From Bacteroidales bacterium UBA4243 (GTDB lineage Bacteria > Bacteroidota > Bacteroidia > Bacteroidales > F082), in NCBI GenBank assembly GCA_002396205.1, contig DGXB01000059.1, positions 8,879-69,459 of the forward strand: DNA of 60,581 bases, given 5' to 3'. The position numbers and the translations under genes were made by a program. Shown here one piece after another: positions 27,759 to 35,913 of the stretch (its first letter is position 1; each line of letters starts with the position of its first letter). The notes under the pieces were generated by a model, which did no database searches, was not told the origin of the DNA, and saw only the letters and a list, made by a program, of their open reading frames with translations.

Positions 27759-30700
27759 ATGAAGAATATATTTCGATTTTTGATTGCTGCGCTTCTCATT
27801 ACGGGCGCTGTGATTCCTGGAAAGGCTGAGATGTACAAGTATGAGCAAGGTGGCAGCAAAGGCCAACGTGCTACTACTGCAGCCGGATGTACGCCTTCGT
27901 CGTCCTTCGACTGGCTCGACATCAACAACGTTAGAACACGTATCAATTCTGGTGGCGACATGTGGTGGGACCTTCCCGCAGGTACCGGTTCCAAGTATTT
28001 CATCCCTGCCAACGGCTCCGCTACCTCCCTGTTCGCTGGCTCCCTGTGGATCGCCGGTGTCGACGTCAACAACCAGCTGAAGTGCGCCGCCTTGCGTTTC
28101 CGCCAGGTTGGTAACGACTACTACACTGGTCCTCTGACCGTCGACGGCAAGGCCTCCATCACCCCTGAGACTTGCGCCAAGTGGGACAAGATCTTCAAGA
28201 TTACCCGCGCCGAAGTGGATGAGTTCCTCTCCAATGTGGACTACTCTGGCGCCGAGCCCAAACTGAAGGATGACTATGAGGTTCCGTCCATCATCGCCAA
28301 TTGGCCTGCCACTCGTGGCAACGACGACCCGGAAGGCATCGCCAAGTATCTGGCTCCTTTCTATGATGCCGATGGTAACGGTGAATATGAACCCCAAAAA
28401 GGTGACTATCCCTACTACGACATTACCAACGAGCTTTGCCACACCAAGATCCCGACCATGGAAGAGGAACTTGAAGGCACCATGCACGGCTCCATCCTTG
28501 CCGACCAGGTGCTGAAAGGCGACCAAACCCTGTGGTGGATTTTCAACGATAAAGGTGCTGCCCACACCGAATCAAACGGTCAGGCCATCGGTATCGAAGT
28601 GCGTGCCCAAGCCTTTGCTTTCGCCACCAACGACGAAATCAACAACATGACCTTCTATAGCTACGAAATCATCAACCGTTCGACCTACACCTTGACGGGC
28701 ACTTACTTCTCGCCTTGGACCGACGTCGACCTCGGCTACGGCTGGGACGACTATGTAGGTTGCGACGTTGCTCGTGGTCTCGGTTACGGTTACAACGGTT
28801 CGGCTGTCGACGGCAGCGGTGAACCCGAAGCCTACGGTTCGCAGCCTCCGGCGATCGGTATCGACTTCTTCCAAGGTCCTTACATGGATCCCGATGGTCT
28901 CGACAACCCCAAGTACACCTTCTTGCAGGTTTTCGACCATATCGACCCCGTTTCGGGCGACTCCATCTTTGTCAACGACTCGACGACCGCCGTGCAGGTG
29001 GTTGACGAAAGCATCAACGGTGTGAACTTCGGCAACGGCATCGTCGACGACGAACGTTTCGGTATGCGCCGTTTCGTGTATCACAACAACAGCTCAGCCG
29101 ATAACGGCGACCCGACCACGGCTCCCCAATATTACAACTACCTCCGTGGTATTTGGAAGAACGGTGCCAAGATGCGTTATGGCGGCAATGCCTACACGGG
29201 TAGCGACGTTGTCGGTCCCGAATGCGACTTCATGTTCCCTGGCGATTCCGACCCGTGGAACTGGGGTACCAACGGTACGCCTCCCAATGGCAACTACAAC
29301 ACCGGCACCAAGTTCTGGTCGGAAGAGCAATGCCAAAACGCTCCTAACGACCGTCGTTTCATGCAGTCGGCAGGCCCCTTCACCCTTGAACCTGGTGCTG
29401 TCAACTACATCACCTTCGGTGTGCCGTGGGCTCGTGCCACGAGCGGCGGTGCCTGGGCTTCCGTGGAACTGCTGCGTGTGGTCGACGACAAGTGCCAAGC
29501 CTTGTTCGACAACTGCTTCAAGGTCATCGACGGCCCCAACGCTCCTGACCTGACCATCCGCGAGCTCGACCAACAGCTCATCGTCTACCTGTCGAATGCC
29601 ACCCTTTCCAACAACTATAAGGAAGGCTACATCGAACTCGACCCCGAAATCCCGGTCTCGCGTATCGACACTGAAATCAAGAAAGACACTGTCATGGAAA
29701 TCACTCCTCACGGCGACACCGTGTATATTCCTCACGAGGAAGAAACACCGATTGAAACCATCTACGACAGATACTATCGCTTCGAAGGTTACAAGGTGTA
29801 TCAACTGGCAAGTGCCGAAGTTGGCGCCGACGAGCTTAGCAATTCCGACAAGGCCCGCTTGGTGTTCCAATGCGACGTGCGCAACAACGTGGCCACCCTC
29901 ATCAACTATGAGTTTGACGAGTCGCTCCACGCCAATGTGCCGAAGCAGAAAGTGGTTGGCGGCGATGCCGGCATCACCCACAGCTTCGTGCTGACCCAAG
30001 ACCAGTTTGCCAAGGGCGACAACCCGAACTTGGTCAACCACACCACCTATTATTATATGGCCGTTGCCTACGCCTATAATAACTACCTGCCCTACAACCA
30101 GGACGACGCTCTCGGTCTCCAGGGCCAGAAGAAGCCTTACCTCGAAGGTAGAAAGAACATCCAAGTTTATTCAGCCGTGCCTCACAAGACCATCAATGGT
30201 ACCCTGCTTCGCTCCGCTTATGGCGACAGCCCTGCCATCACCCGTTTGGTTGGTGTCGGTAACGGTGGCAACGAACTTGAACTTAGCAAAGCCACTGTCG
30301 ACGAAATCATGAGCAAGCCCATGGCTTCGGAGACCAACCGCTTCGGTAGCCCCGACTACCCGATTGCCTACCATCCTACCTATGAGCCTGGCTTTGGTCC
30401 TATCAACGTCAAGATCATTGACCCGCTCAATGTGAAGTCGCACCGCTATGAACTCTCCTTCGGTGACATGTTTACGCAATACACGCACAATGTCACCAAC
30501 GACCAAGAGATCCAAGGCGACTCGGCTGCCCGTTTGGTGAACCACTGGTATCTGCTCGATTTGGATGAGCCTACCGATACGATTGGCAACAATCCTATGA
30601 TGGGCGACACCACCACCATTTACTACAACGAACAGATGTTTATCGACAAGGGTATCTCCATCACCATCAACCAGCCTTACGATATCGGTCGTATCTGGGT

Positions 30701-32345
30701 GGGTAAGTACTATAACGATACCGGCAATGGTGAAGATCCTTGGAAGGACTACTATACTGTGGTCGCCCCCAACAATGGTGTGATTACGTCTTCCATCGAA
30801 TTCCAAAATCCTGATTCGATTTGGTTGGATGGTATCCGCGACGTGGATGTGCCTGGCCTTAGCTTGAACTGGATTCGTTCTGGAACGTATGTGAACATGG
30901 ACAATAGCACCGATAACGACTACGCCATGTCGTCGGCTACCAACTCACACGGCGACAGCAAGCCTTGGGACCCGACCGAGAACTTCGAGAAGCTCGCCAA
31001 CCGCACTTGGGCTCCCGCTCTGCTGACCACGATTTCCAAGTATGGTAGCAACTTCAACCCCGGCCCGATGATCAATGCGAACGCCCGTGTCGACTCCGCG
31101 TTCTACAGAACCGCAAGTATCGACATCGTCTTCACTGCCGACAAGAGCAAGTGGACGCGTTGCCCCGTCATTGAAATGGGCTTGGATAGAAACCTCACCG
31201 AAGGTACAACCAACCGCTTCATGCTCCGTCGTCACGCTTCGGTCGACAAGGACGGCAAACCTTATTCCTACAATTGGGACTGCAAGACCAACGATATCGT
31301 TGTCGACAACAATCCTGTCGACCCGAATGCCGAGGGCATTGCCTACGCCTCCACCAATCCTGAAGATGCCAACTTCATCGCTCCTCAAGGTATGGGCTGG
31401 TTCCCGGGCTATGTCATCGACGTTGAGACTGGTATGCGTTTGAATGTCGCCTTCGGCGAAGACTCCTACTATCAAGATTCGCTGATTAAGGGTCGCGACA
31501 TGATCTTCAACCCTGCCAAGTTGCAGAAGCTTACCGTTGAAGACAACTCTGGTTTGCTTCAAGTTGCCGATCCAGCCATCTATCGTGGCGCTAACCAAGA
31601 CCCGGTCTTCGGTGGCAAGCACTTCGTCTACATCTGGCGTGCCGACTCCATCGCCATGCCTGCTTCCTCGCAATGGAAGGATATGAAGAACTTCGCCTAC
31701 GACGGTGGCCAGTTGCTGTTCAATTCGTTGAACTACGTCCAGAGCCTGTCGAACAACAGCTCCATCAACGTGATGAACACCAACCTCTACAAGCTGTTGA
31801 TGTGGGTGGGTATGCCGATGGGTATCGAAGGCATGACCTGGTTGCCCGAAGGCAACGACTGCCGCATCCGTATCCGTATCGCCAAGCCTTATGCTCCTGG
31901 CTACGGCTACTACTCGCTGCAAACGCCTAACGAGGAACTCAATATCAACAACTACAATCCGAAGTACACCTTCAGCATTGATGGTTGGGATCCAGTTGAG
32001 AACGATCCTGTCAAGACGGAAGAGGACCTCAACCTCGTCACCGTGGTGCCCAATCCTTACTATGCTTACAACCGTTACGAGAGCAACGCCCTTACCAATA
32101 AGGTGAAGATCACCAACCTGCCCAACAAGTGTATCGTGTCAATCTATACCTTGAGTGGCACGAGGGTGCGTCAGTTCCGTAAGGACAATGAAGAGCCGAG
32201 TGTTGAATGGGATCTCACGAACTTCGCCAATACGCCTGTTGCCAGCGGCTTCTACCTGATCCACATCAAGGATTTGACCAGTGGCAGCGAGCGCACCATC
32301 AAGTTCTTCGGAGCCATGCGTGAAGTTGACCTGAACACATTCTAA
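27759..32345 (+). CDS. Large secreted protein of a receptor/PorV cassette, T9SS-like C-terminus
   Basis: 1528 residues with signal peptide MKNIFRFLIAALLITGAVIPGKA. The body has no enzyme motif I recognise. It contains GSLWIAGVDVNNQLKCAALR, ECDFMFPGDSDPWNWG and DRRFMQSAGPFTLEPGAVNY, a pattern I associate with large extracellular Bacteroidota proteins beside TonB receptors and PorV homologues. The C-terminal domain (VTVVPNPYYAYNRYES, then SGTRVRQFRKDNEEPS and SGFYLIHIKDL) resembles a T9SS sorting domain but runs ten residues past the usual end. It is probably a surface-exposed partner of the receptor. Confidence 0.85.
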   Translation: MKNIFRFLIAALLITGAVIPGKAEMYKYEQGGSKGQRATTAAGCTPSSSFDWLDINNVRTRINSGGDMWWDLPAGTGSKYFIPANGSATSLFAGSLWIAGVDVNNQLKCAALRFRQVGNDYYTGPLTVDGKASITPETCAKWDKIFKITRAEVDEFLSNVDYSGAEPKLKDDYEVPSIIANWPATRGNDDPEGIAKYLAPFYDADGNGEYEPQKGDYPYYDITNELCHTKIPTMEEELEGTMHGSILADQVLKGDQTLWWIFNDKGAAHTESNGQAIGIEVRAQAFAFATNDEINNMTFYSYEIINRSTYTLTGTYFSPWTDVDLGYGWDDYVGCDVARGLGYGYNGSAVDGSGEPEAYGSQPPAIGIDFFQGPYMDPDGLDNPKYTFLQVFDHIDPVSGDSIFVNDSTTAVQVVDESINGVNFGNGIVDDERFGMRRFVYHNNSSADNGDPTTAPQYYNYLRGIWKNGAKMRYGGNAYTGSDVVGPECDFMFPGDSDPWNWGTNGTPPNGNYNTGTKFWSEEQCQNAPNDRRFMQSAGPFTLEPGAVNYITFGVPWARATSGGAWASVELLRVVDDKCQALFDNCFKVIDGPNAPDLTIRELDQQLIVYLSNATLSNNYKEGYIELDPEIPVSRIDTEIKKDTVMEITPHGDTVYIPHEEETPIETIYDRYYRFEGYKVYQLASAEVGADELSNSDKARLVFQCDVRNNVATLINYEFDESLHANVPKQKVVGGDAGITHSFVLTQDQFAKGDNPNLVNHTTYYYMAVAYAYNNYLPYNQDDALGLQGQKKPYLEGRKNIQVYSAVPHKTINGTLLRSAYGDSPAITRLVGVGNGGNELELSKATVDEIMSKPMASETNRFGSPDYPIAYHPTYEPGFGPINVKIIDPLNVKSHRYELSFGDMFTQYTHNVTNDQEIQGDSAARLVNHWYLLDLDEPTDTIGNNPMMGDTTTIYYNEQMFIDKGISITINQPYDIGRIWVGKYYNDTGNGEDPWKDYYTVVAPNNGVITSSIEFQNPDSIWLDGIRDVDVPGLSLNWIRSGTYVNMDNSTDNDYAMSSATNSHGDSKPWDPTENFEKLANRTWAPALLTTISKYGSNFNPGPMINANARVDSAFYRTASIDIVFTADKSKWTRCPVIEMGLDRNLTEGTTNRFMLRRHASVDKDGKPYSYNWDCKTNDIVVDNNPVDPNAEGIAYASTNPEDANFIAPQGMGWFPGYVIDVETGMRLNVAFGEDSYYQDSLIKGRDMIFNPAKLQKLTVEDNSGLLQVADPAIYRGANQDPVFGGKHFVYIWRADSIAMPASSQWKDMKNFAYDGGQLLFNSLNYVQSLSNNSSINVMNTNLYKLLMWVGMPMGIEGMTWLPEGNDCRIRIRIAKPYAPGYGYYSLQTPNEELNINNYNPKYTFSIDGWDPVENDPVKTEEDLNLVTVVPNPYYAYNRYESNALTNKVKITNLPNKCIVSIYTLSGTRVRQFRKDNEEPSVEWDLTNFANTPVASGFYLIHIKDLTSGSERTIKFFGAMREVDLNTF

Positions 32346-32380
32346 ACAATGTAATTGCTAACCGTAAATAATTTATCATC

Positions 32381-33469
32381 ATGAAGAAATCATTTAGATA
32401 TATCGCATTGAGCTTCGTAATCCTTATGGGATTAAGTGCTCCTCAAGCATTTGCAGGAAACAAAGACCGTTCAGGCCAAGCTGGCGCTTCAGAGTTGTTG
32501 ATCAACCCTTGGGCAGCCTCATCGGGCTGGGGCAATGCAGGCATGTCGTTCGTGCATGGCGTTGAAGCCATCTACGGCAACGTGGCCGGCATTAGCTCCT
32601 GCCGCACACTTGACGTGAACTTCACCAACACTTGGTGGCTGCAGGGTGTCGGCAACGACACCCGCATCGCCTCCTTCGGCTTCTTGGCTCGCGTGGGCGA
32701 GTCGAGCGTGTTGGGTCTCTCCTTCATGTCGTTCAGCATCGGCGAAATCGCCATCACCACCCCCGACAACCCCGATCCTGGTACCCTCGGCACCTTCAAG
32801 CCCAACCTGATGAACATCAACCTGTCGTTCGCCAAGTCGTTCTCCAACAGCATCAGCGGCGGCTTCAACCTGAAGATCATCAGCGAGTCGATTAAGGACA
32901 TGGGCGGTGTTGGCGTGGCCTTGGACGCTGGTATCCAGTATGTCTCCGGTCCGTTCGACAACATCCACTTCGGCATCACGCTGAAGAACATCGGACCCAC
33001 CATGAAGTTCTCAGGCGACGGTTTGGCTCTCAGAGTGTTCATGGAGAGCATGACCAGCCAACAGTTCACCATGGTGCAACGTGCCGACGACTTCGAGTTG
33101 CCCACCCAGTTGAGCATCGCAGCCGCCTACGACTTCCTGTTTGCCGAAACCAGCCGCCTCACCATTGCCGGTAACTTCTGCTCCAACTCGTTCACCAACG
33201 ACCAATTGACCGGTGGCCTCGAGTATGGCTGGAGAGAGATGTTCAAAGTCCGCGCCGGTTACACTTGGGAAAGAGGCATCTGGGCCAAGGGCGGTGTTGA
33301 AAACTCGGACGAGTGCATGAACATCAACCGTGGCCTCAGCGCCGGTGTGTCTGTCGAAGTGCCGCTGTCGAAGAAGGAAGACGCCATGCGTTTGGCCGTC
33401 GACTATTCCTACAGAGACACCTACACTTACGGTGGCACCCACAGCGTTGGTGCAAGAATTATTTTCTAA
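32381..33469 (+). CDS. PorV/PorQ-family outer-membrane beta-barrel
   Basis: 362 residues with signal peptide MKKSFRYIALSFVILMGLSAPQAFA. The start of the mature protein (AGASELLINPWAASSGWGNAGMSFVHGVEAIYGNVAGI) is the characteristic opening of the PorV/PorQ family: a small-residue segment, then a helix and the Asn/Pro-rich turn of FadL-like barrels. Barrel strands follow and the protein ends in Phe (GARIIF). PorV itself carries T9SS cargo from the translocon to the attachment complex. This paralogue, third in an operon with a TonB receptor and a large secreted protein, probably handles that neighbour. Confidence 0.88.
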   Translation: MKKSFRYIALSFVILMGLSAPQAFAGNKDRSGQAGASELLINPWAASSGWGNAGMSFVHGVEAIYGNVAGISSCRTLDVNFTNTWWLQGVGNDTRIASFGFLARVGESSVLGLSFMSFSIGEIAITTPDNPDPGTLGTFKPNLMNINLSFAKSFSNSISGGFNLKIISESIKDMGGVGVALDAGIQYVSGPFDNIHFGITLKNIGPTMKFSGDGLALRVFMESMTSQQFTMVQRADDFELPTQLSIAAAYDFLFAETSRLTIAGNFCSNSFTNDQLTGGLEYGWREMFKVRAGYTWERGIWAKGGVENSDECMNINRGLSAGVSVEVPLSKKEDAMRLAVDYSYRDTYTYGGTHSVGARIIF

Positions 33470-33496
33470 TTCTGGTTCAGGAAAAGAAATAATTCG

Positions 33497-33504
33497 TATT
33501 TTTG
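33497..33504 (+). promoter_or_regulatory. Promoter -7 box candidate upstream of greA
   Basis: TATTTTTG matches TAnnTTTG. It lies only about 20 bases before a terminator-like hairpin, so a transcript from it would meet that hairpin at once. Confidence 0.45.
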
Positions 33505-33522
33505 CAGTCGCAAACCAAAAGA

Positions 33523-33553
33523 AGACCCTTATTTCGGTAAGGGTCTCTTTTTT
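33523..33553 (+). terminator. Terminator-like hairpin in the greA leader
   Basis: AGACCCTTA (about 33523-33531) pairs with TAAGGGTCT (33538-33546) around the loop TTTCGG, followed by CTTTTTT. It may end the PorV-like operon or attenuate greA. Confidence 0.7.
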
Positions 33554-33588
33554 GCAACCTGTAAAGAAACAAATCAAACACAATTACT

Positions 33589-34062
33589 ATGTCAGAAGTA
33601 AAATACTTTACCCCAGAGGGGTTACAGAAACTCAAAGATGAACTCGACGACCTGATTCTTCGCGAGCGTCCGCGCATTGTCTTAGCCATCCAGGAGGCAC
33701 GCGACAAAGGCGACCTTTCGGAAAACGCCGAATACGATGCCGCCAAGGAAGCCCAAGGCCTGCTCGAAGCTAAGATTGCTGAACTTCAAGACCTTATCTT
33801 CAATGCTCGCATCCTCGACGAGTCGAAGATGGACACCTCCAAGGTGCTTCTCTATTCGAAGGTGAAGATCAAGAACGTGAAGTCGGGCTTGCTGATGTCG
33901 TATGCCATCGTCCCCGAAAAGGAAGCCAACTTCAAGGAAGGCAAGCTCTCCATCAATTCACCCATCGGCCAAGGCTTGTTGGGCAAGTCGGTTGGCGACA
34001 TCGCCGAAATCCAGGTGCCTGCTGGCAAGGTCCATTTTGAGATTATGGAAATCACACGATAA
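33589..34062 (+). CDS. greA: Transcription elongation factor GreA
   Basis: 157 residues, normal family length. The N-terminal antiparallel coiled coil contains the tip motif GDLSENAEYDAAKE, whose acidic residues position magnesium at the RNA polymerase active centre for cleavage of backtracked RNA. The C-terminal FKBP-like domain ends IQVPAGKVHFEIMEITR. The leader holds a possible promoter and a terminator-like hairpin. The HIT hydrolase gene follows after 11 bases, suggesting co-transcription. Confidence 0.96.
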   Translation: MSEVKYFTPEGLQKLKDELDDLILRERPRIVLAIQEARDKGDLSENAEYDAAKEAQGLLEAKIAELQDLIFNARILDESKMDTSKVLLYSKVKIKNVKSGLLMSYAIVPEKEANFKEGKLSINSPIGQGLLGKSVGDIAEIQVPAGKVHFEIMEITR

Positions 34063-34073
34063 AACACGAAGTT

Positions 34074-34463
34074 ATGGCTACCATTTTTTCAAGAATCGTG
34101 AAAGGGGAAATCCCTTGCTACAAAATTGCTGAAGACGACCGCTTTTTTGCCTTCATGGACATCAATCCCGTCGCCAAAGGCCATACCTTGGTGATTCCGA
34201 AACGCGAAGACGACTATATCTTCAACCTTGAGGATGACGAAATCGGCGGCATGATGGTCTTTGCCAAGAAAGTGGCCAAGGCCATCGAGAAAGCCGTGCC
34301 TTGCAAGCGCATAGGTGTGGCTGTCATCGGCTTGGAAGTGCCTCATGCCCACATCCATCTCATCCCCATCACCCAAGAGAGCGACATGGACTTCAAAAAA
34401 CATGTCAAGATGAGCGAAGAGGAATTCATTGAGGTACAGAAACGAATCGTAGAGAACCTTTGA
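34074..34463 (+). CDS. HIT-family nucleotide hydrolase (HINT branch)
   Basis: 129 residues. The opening TIFSRIVKGEIPCYKIAEDD and the histidine triad HAHIHL near residue 97 identify the HINT branch of the histidine triad superfamily, which hydrolyses AMP-amine or acyl-AMP bonds in the cytoplasm. Its physiological substrate is usually unknown. It follows greA closely, an arrangement I have seen in other Bacteroidota. Confidence 0.94.
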   Translation: MATIFSRIVKGEIPCYKIAEDDRFFAFMDINPVAKGHTLVIPKREDDYIFNLEDDEIGGMMVFAKKVAKAIEKAVPCKRIGVAVIGLEVPHAHIHLIPITQESDMDFKKHVKMSEEEFIEVQKRIVENL

Positions 34464-34478
34464 TGTTGCTCTTTTTGT

Positions 34479-34535
34479 ACGCAGAACACGCAGAATTATG
34501 GGAAACTTTTTCTCAAAATTCTGCGTTTTCTGCGT
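34479..34535. repeat. 19-bp inverted repeat built from tandem half-sites
   Basis: Bases 34479-34497 pair with 34517-34535, with one mismatch. Each arm contains ACGCAGAA-like units twice. The loop is 19 bases and there is no following T-run, so it looks more like a dispersed palindromic element or transcript-stabilising hairpin than a terminator. Confidence 0.65.
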
Positions 34536-34566
34536 GATAAGAAACGTCTCTATCGGTTTATTTCAG

Positions 34567-34574
34567 TATTTTTG
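34567..34574 (+). promoter_or_regulatory. Promoter -7 box candidate for the T9SS plug gene
   Basis: TATTTTTG matches TAnnTTTG and lies 18 bases before the ATG at 34592. No TTG at the expected distance. Confidence 0.42.
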
Positions 34575-34591
34575 CCAAAAATACATCCCAA

Positions 34592-35863
34592 ATGAAGAAA
34601 AGAATCCTTTTTTTGTTGGCGTTTAGCGTGGCGTTGAACCTTTTGGGCCAGGACTTCGACCTGCCTTGCGACAACATCAACTATCGTCCCGAAGTGCAAA
34701 CCGTGCTGCTTTACGCCGATGGCGAGCAGCTCAACGATCCCATCGTCCCGTTGGAGGACATGATGGGTCGCCTCACGCTCTCGTTCGACATCATCGGCGG
34801 CGAAGGCGAAGTGCTCAACTACACCTTTATCCATTGCACCCACGACTGGCAACCTACCGACATCCAGCGTATCCAATACGCCTCCGGCTTCGAGAACGAC
34901 CGCTTGGACGACTACGCCTTCTCGCGCAATACGTTGGTTGAATATGTCAACTATCAGCTCAAGTTTCCCAAGGAAGACATGATGCCGCTCGTTTCGGGCA
35001 ACTACCTTCTCGTTGTTTATGGCGACGACTTGAACGACCTTTATTTCACCCGACGCTTCATGGTCGTCGACGAGAAAGTGCAAGTGGGCGTCAATGTGCC
35101 CCGCTACCCTGACGAATTGGCGTTTACCAACACCCACCAACAGCTGAACGTCATGGTGAGCATGAACAACTATCTGACGGGCAACACGCAGCAATACAGC
35201 CATTTGACCATCCGACAAAACGGACGATGGGACAATGCCTCAATTGGCCTGAAACCCACCTATGTCTACCCTGACTACATCTCATTCGAACACCATCCGC
35301 AGACCGTTTTTGAGGCCACCAACCAATACAGAAGGTTCAACACCAGCAATTTCCATTTCCAGTCGGAGAACTTGGCCCATATCCGGCAGACCGACGAGAT
35401 GTTTGAAATCGACATCGCCACTTGCGAATCGCGGGCGCGACAGGCTTACACTTCCTATGAGGACATACATGGCGAAAAGTTTGTTTATGTGGAAAACGAC
35501 GACCTCGACAACACCACGGAAGCCGACTATTGCCGCGTCAATTTCTTCTACCAGAGCGAGGCGCCGCTGACACATGAAGACCTTTATATCATGGGAGCCC
35601 TCAACGATTGGCGGTTCGACGAGAGCAACAAGATGCGCTACGACTACCGCCTGCATGGCTACACCTGCTCGATGGTGCTTAAACAAGGCTACTACAACTT
35701 CATGTTTGCCACAGCCGACCGAAAGACGGGCCAGATAAGCACCGACCTGACCGCCGGCAACCATTGGGAAACCAACAACGTTTACAAGCTGTATTTCTAT
35801 TTCTACAATGCCCTCAAGGGCTATGACGAATTGGTTGGCTATACCGTGGTGAATTCACATTAA
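34592..35863 (+). CDS. T9SS plug protein (DUF5103 family)
   Basis: 423 residues with a signal peptide MKKRILFLLAFSVALNLLGQ. The N-terminal part (NINYRPEVQTVLLYADGEQL, PLEDMMGRLTLSFDIIGGE, HCTHDWQPTDIQRIQY) and the following Ig-like domains match the DUF5103 family, now called type IX secretion system plug. In the Flavobacterium T9SS structure this periplasmic protein closes the SprA translocon pore when PorV is not bound. Its presence fits the many T9SS substrates in the window. Assignment is by remembered family pattern. Confidence 0.88.
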   Translation: MKKRILFLLAFSVALNLLGQDFDLPCDNINYRPEVQTVLLYADGEQLNDPIVPLEDMMGRLTLSFDIIGGEGEVLNYTFIHCTHDWQPTDIQRIQYASGFENDRLDDYAFSRNTLVEYVNYQLKFPKEDMMPLVSGNYLLVVYGDDLNDLYFTRRFMVVDEKVQVGVNVPRYPDELAFTNTHQQLNVMVSMNNYLTGNTQQYSHLTIRQNGRWDNASIGLKPTYVYPDYISFEHHPQTVFEATNQYRRFNTSNFHFQSENLAHIRQTDEMFEIDIATCESRARQAYTSYEDIHGEKFVYVENDDLDNTTEADYCRVNFFYQSEAPLTHEDLYIMGALNDWRFDESNKMRYDYRLHGYTCSMVLKQGYYNFMFATADRKTGQISTDLTAGNHWETNNVYKLYFYFYNALKGYDELVGYTVVNSH

Positions 35864-35877
35864 TCTTGTTGTCGCTT

Positions 35878-35911
35878 TGCGTCATCGCGAGCGAAGCGAA
35901 GCAATCCAGAG
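35878..35911. repeat. Dispersed repeat GTCATCGCGAGCGAAGCG
   Basis: Bases 35880-35911 carry the GCGAGCGAAGCGAAGCAATCC element, related to the one in the loop at 16270-16287. Read in frame upstream of priA it gives VIASEAKQSR, a sequence produced by this element rather than by a real protein N-terminus. Confidence 0.7.
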
Positions 35912-35913
35912 AT

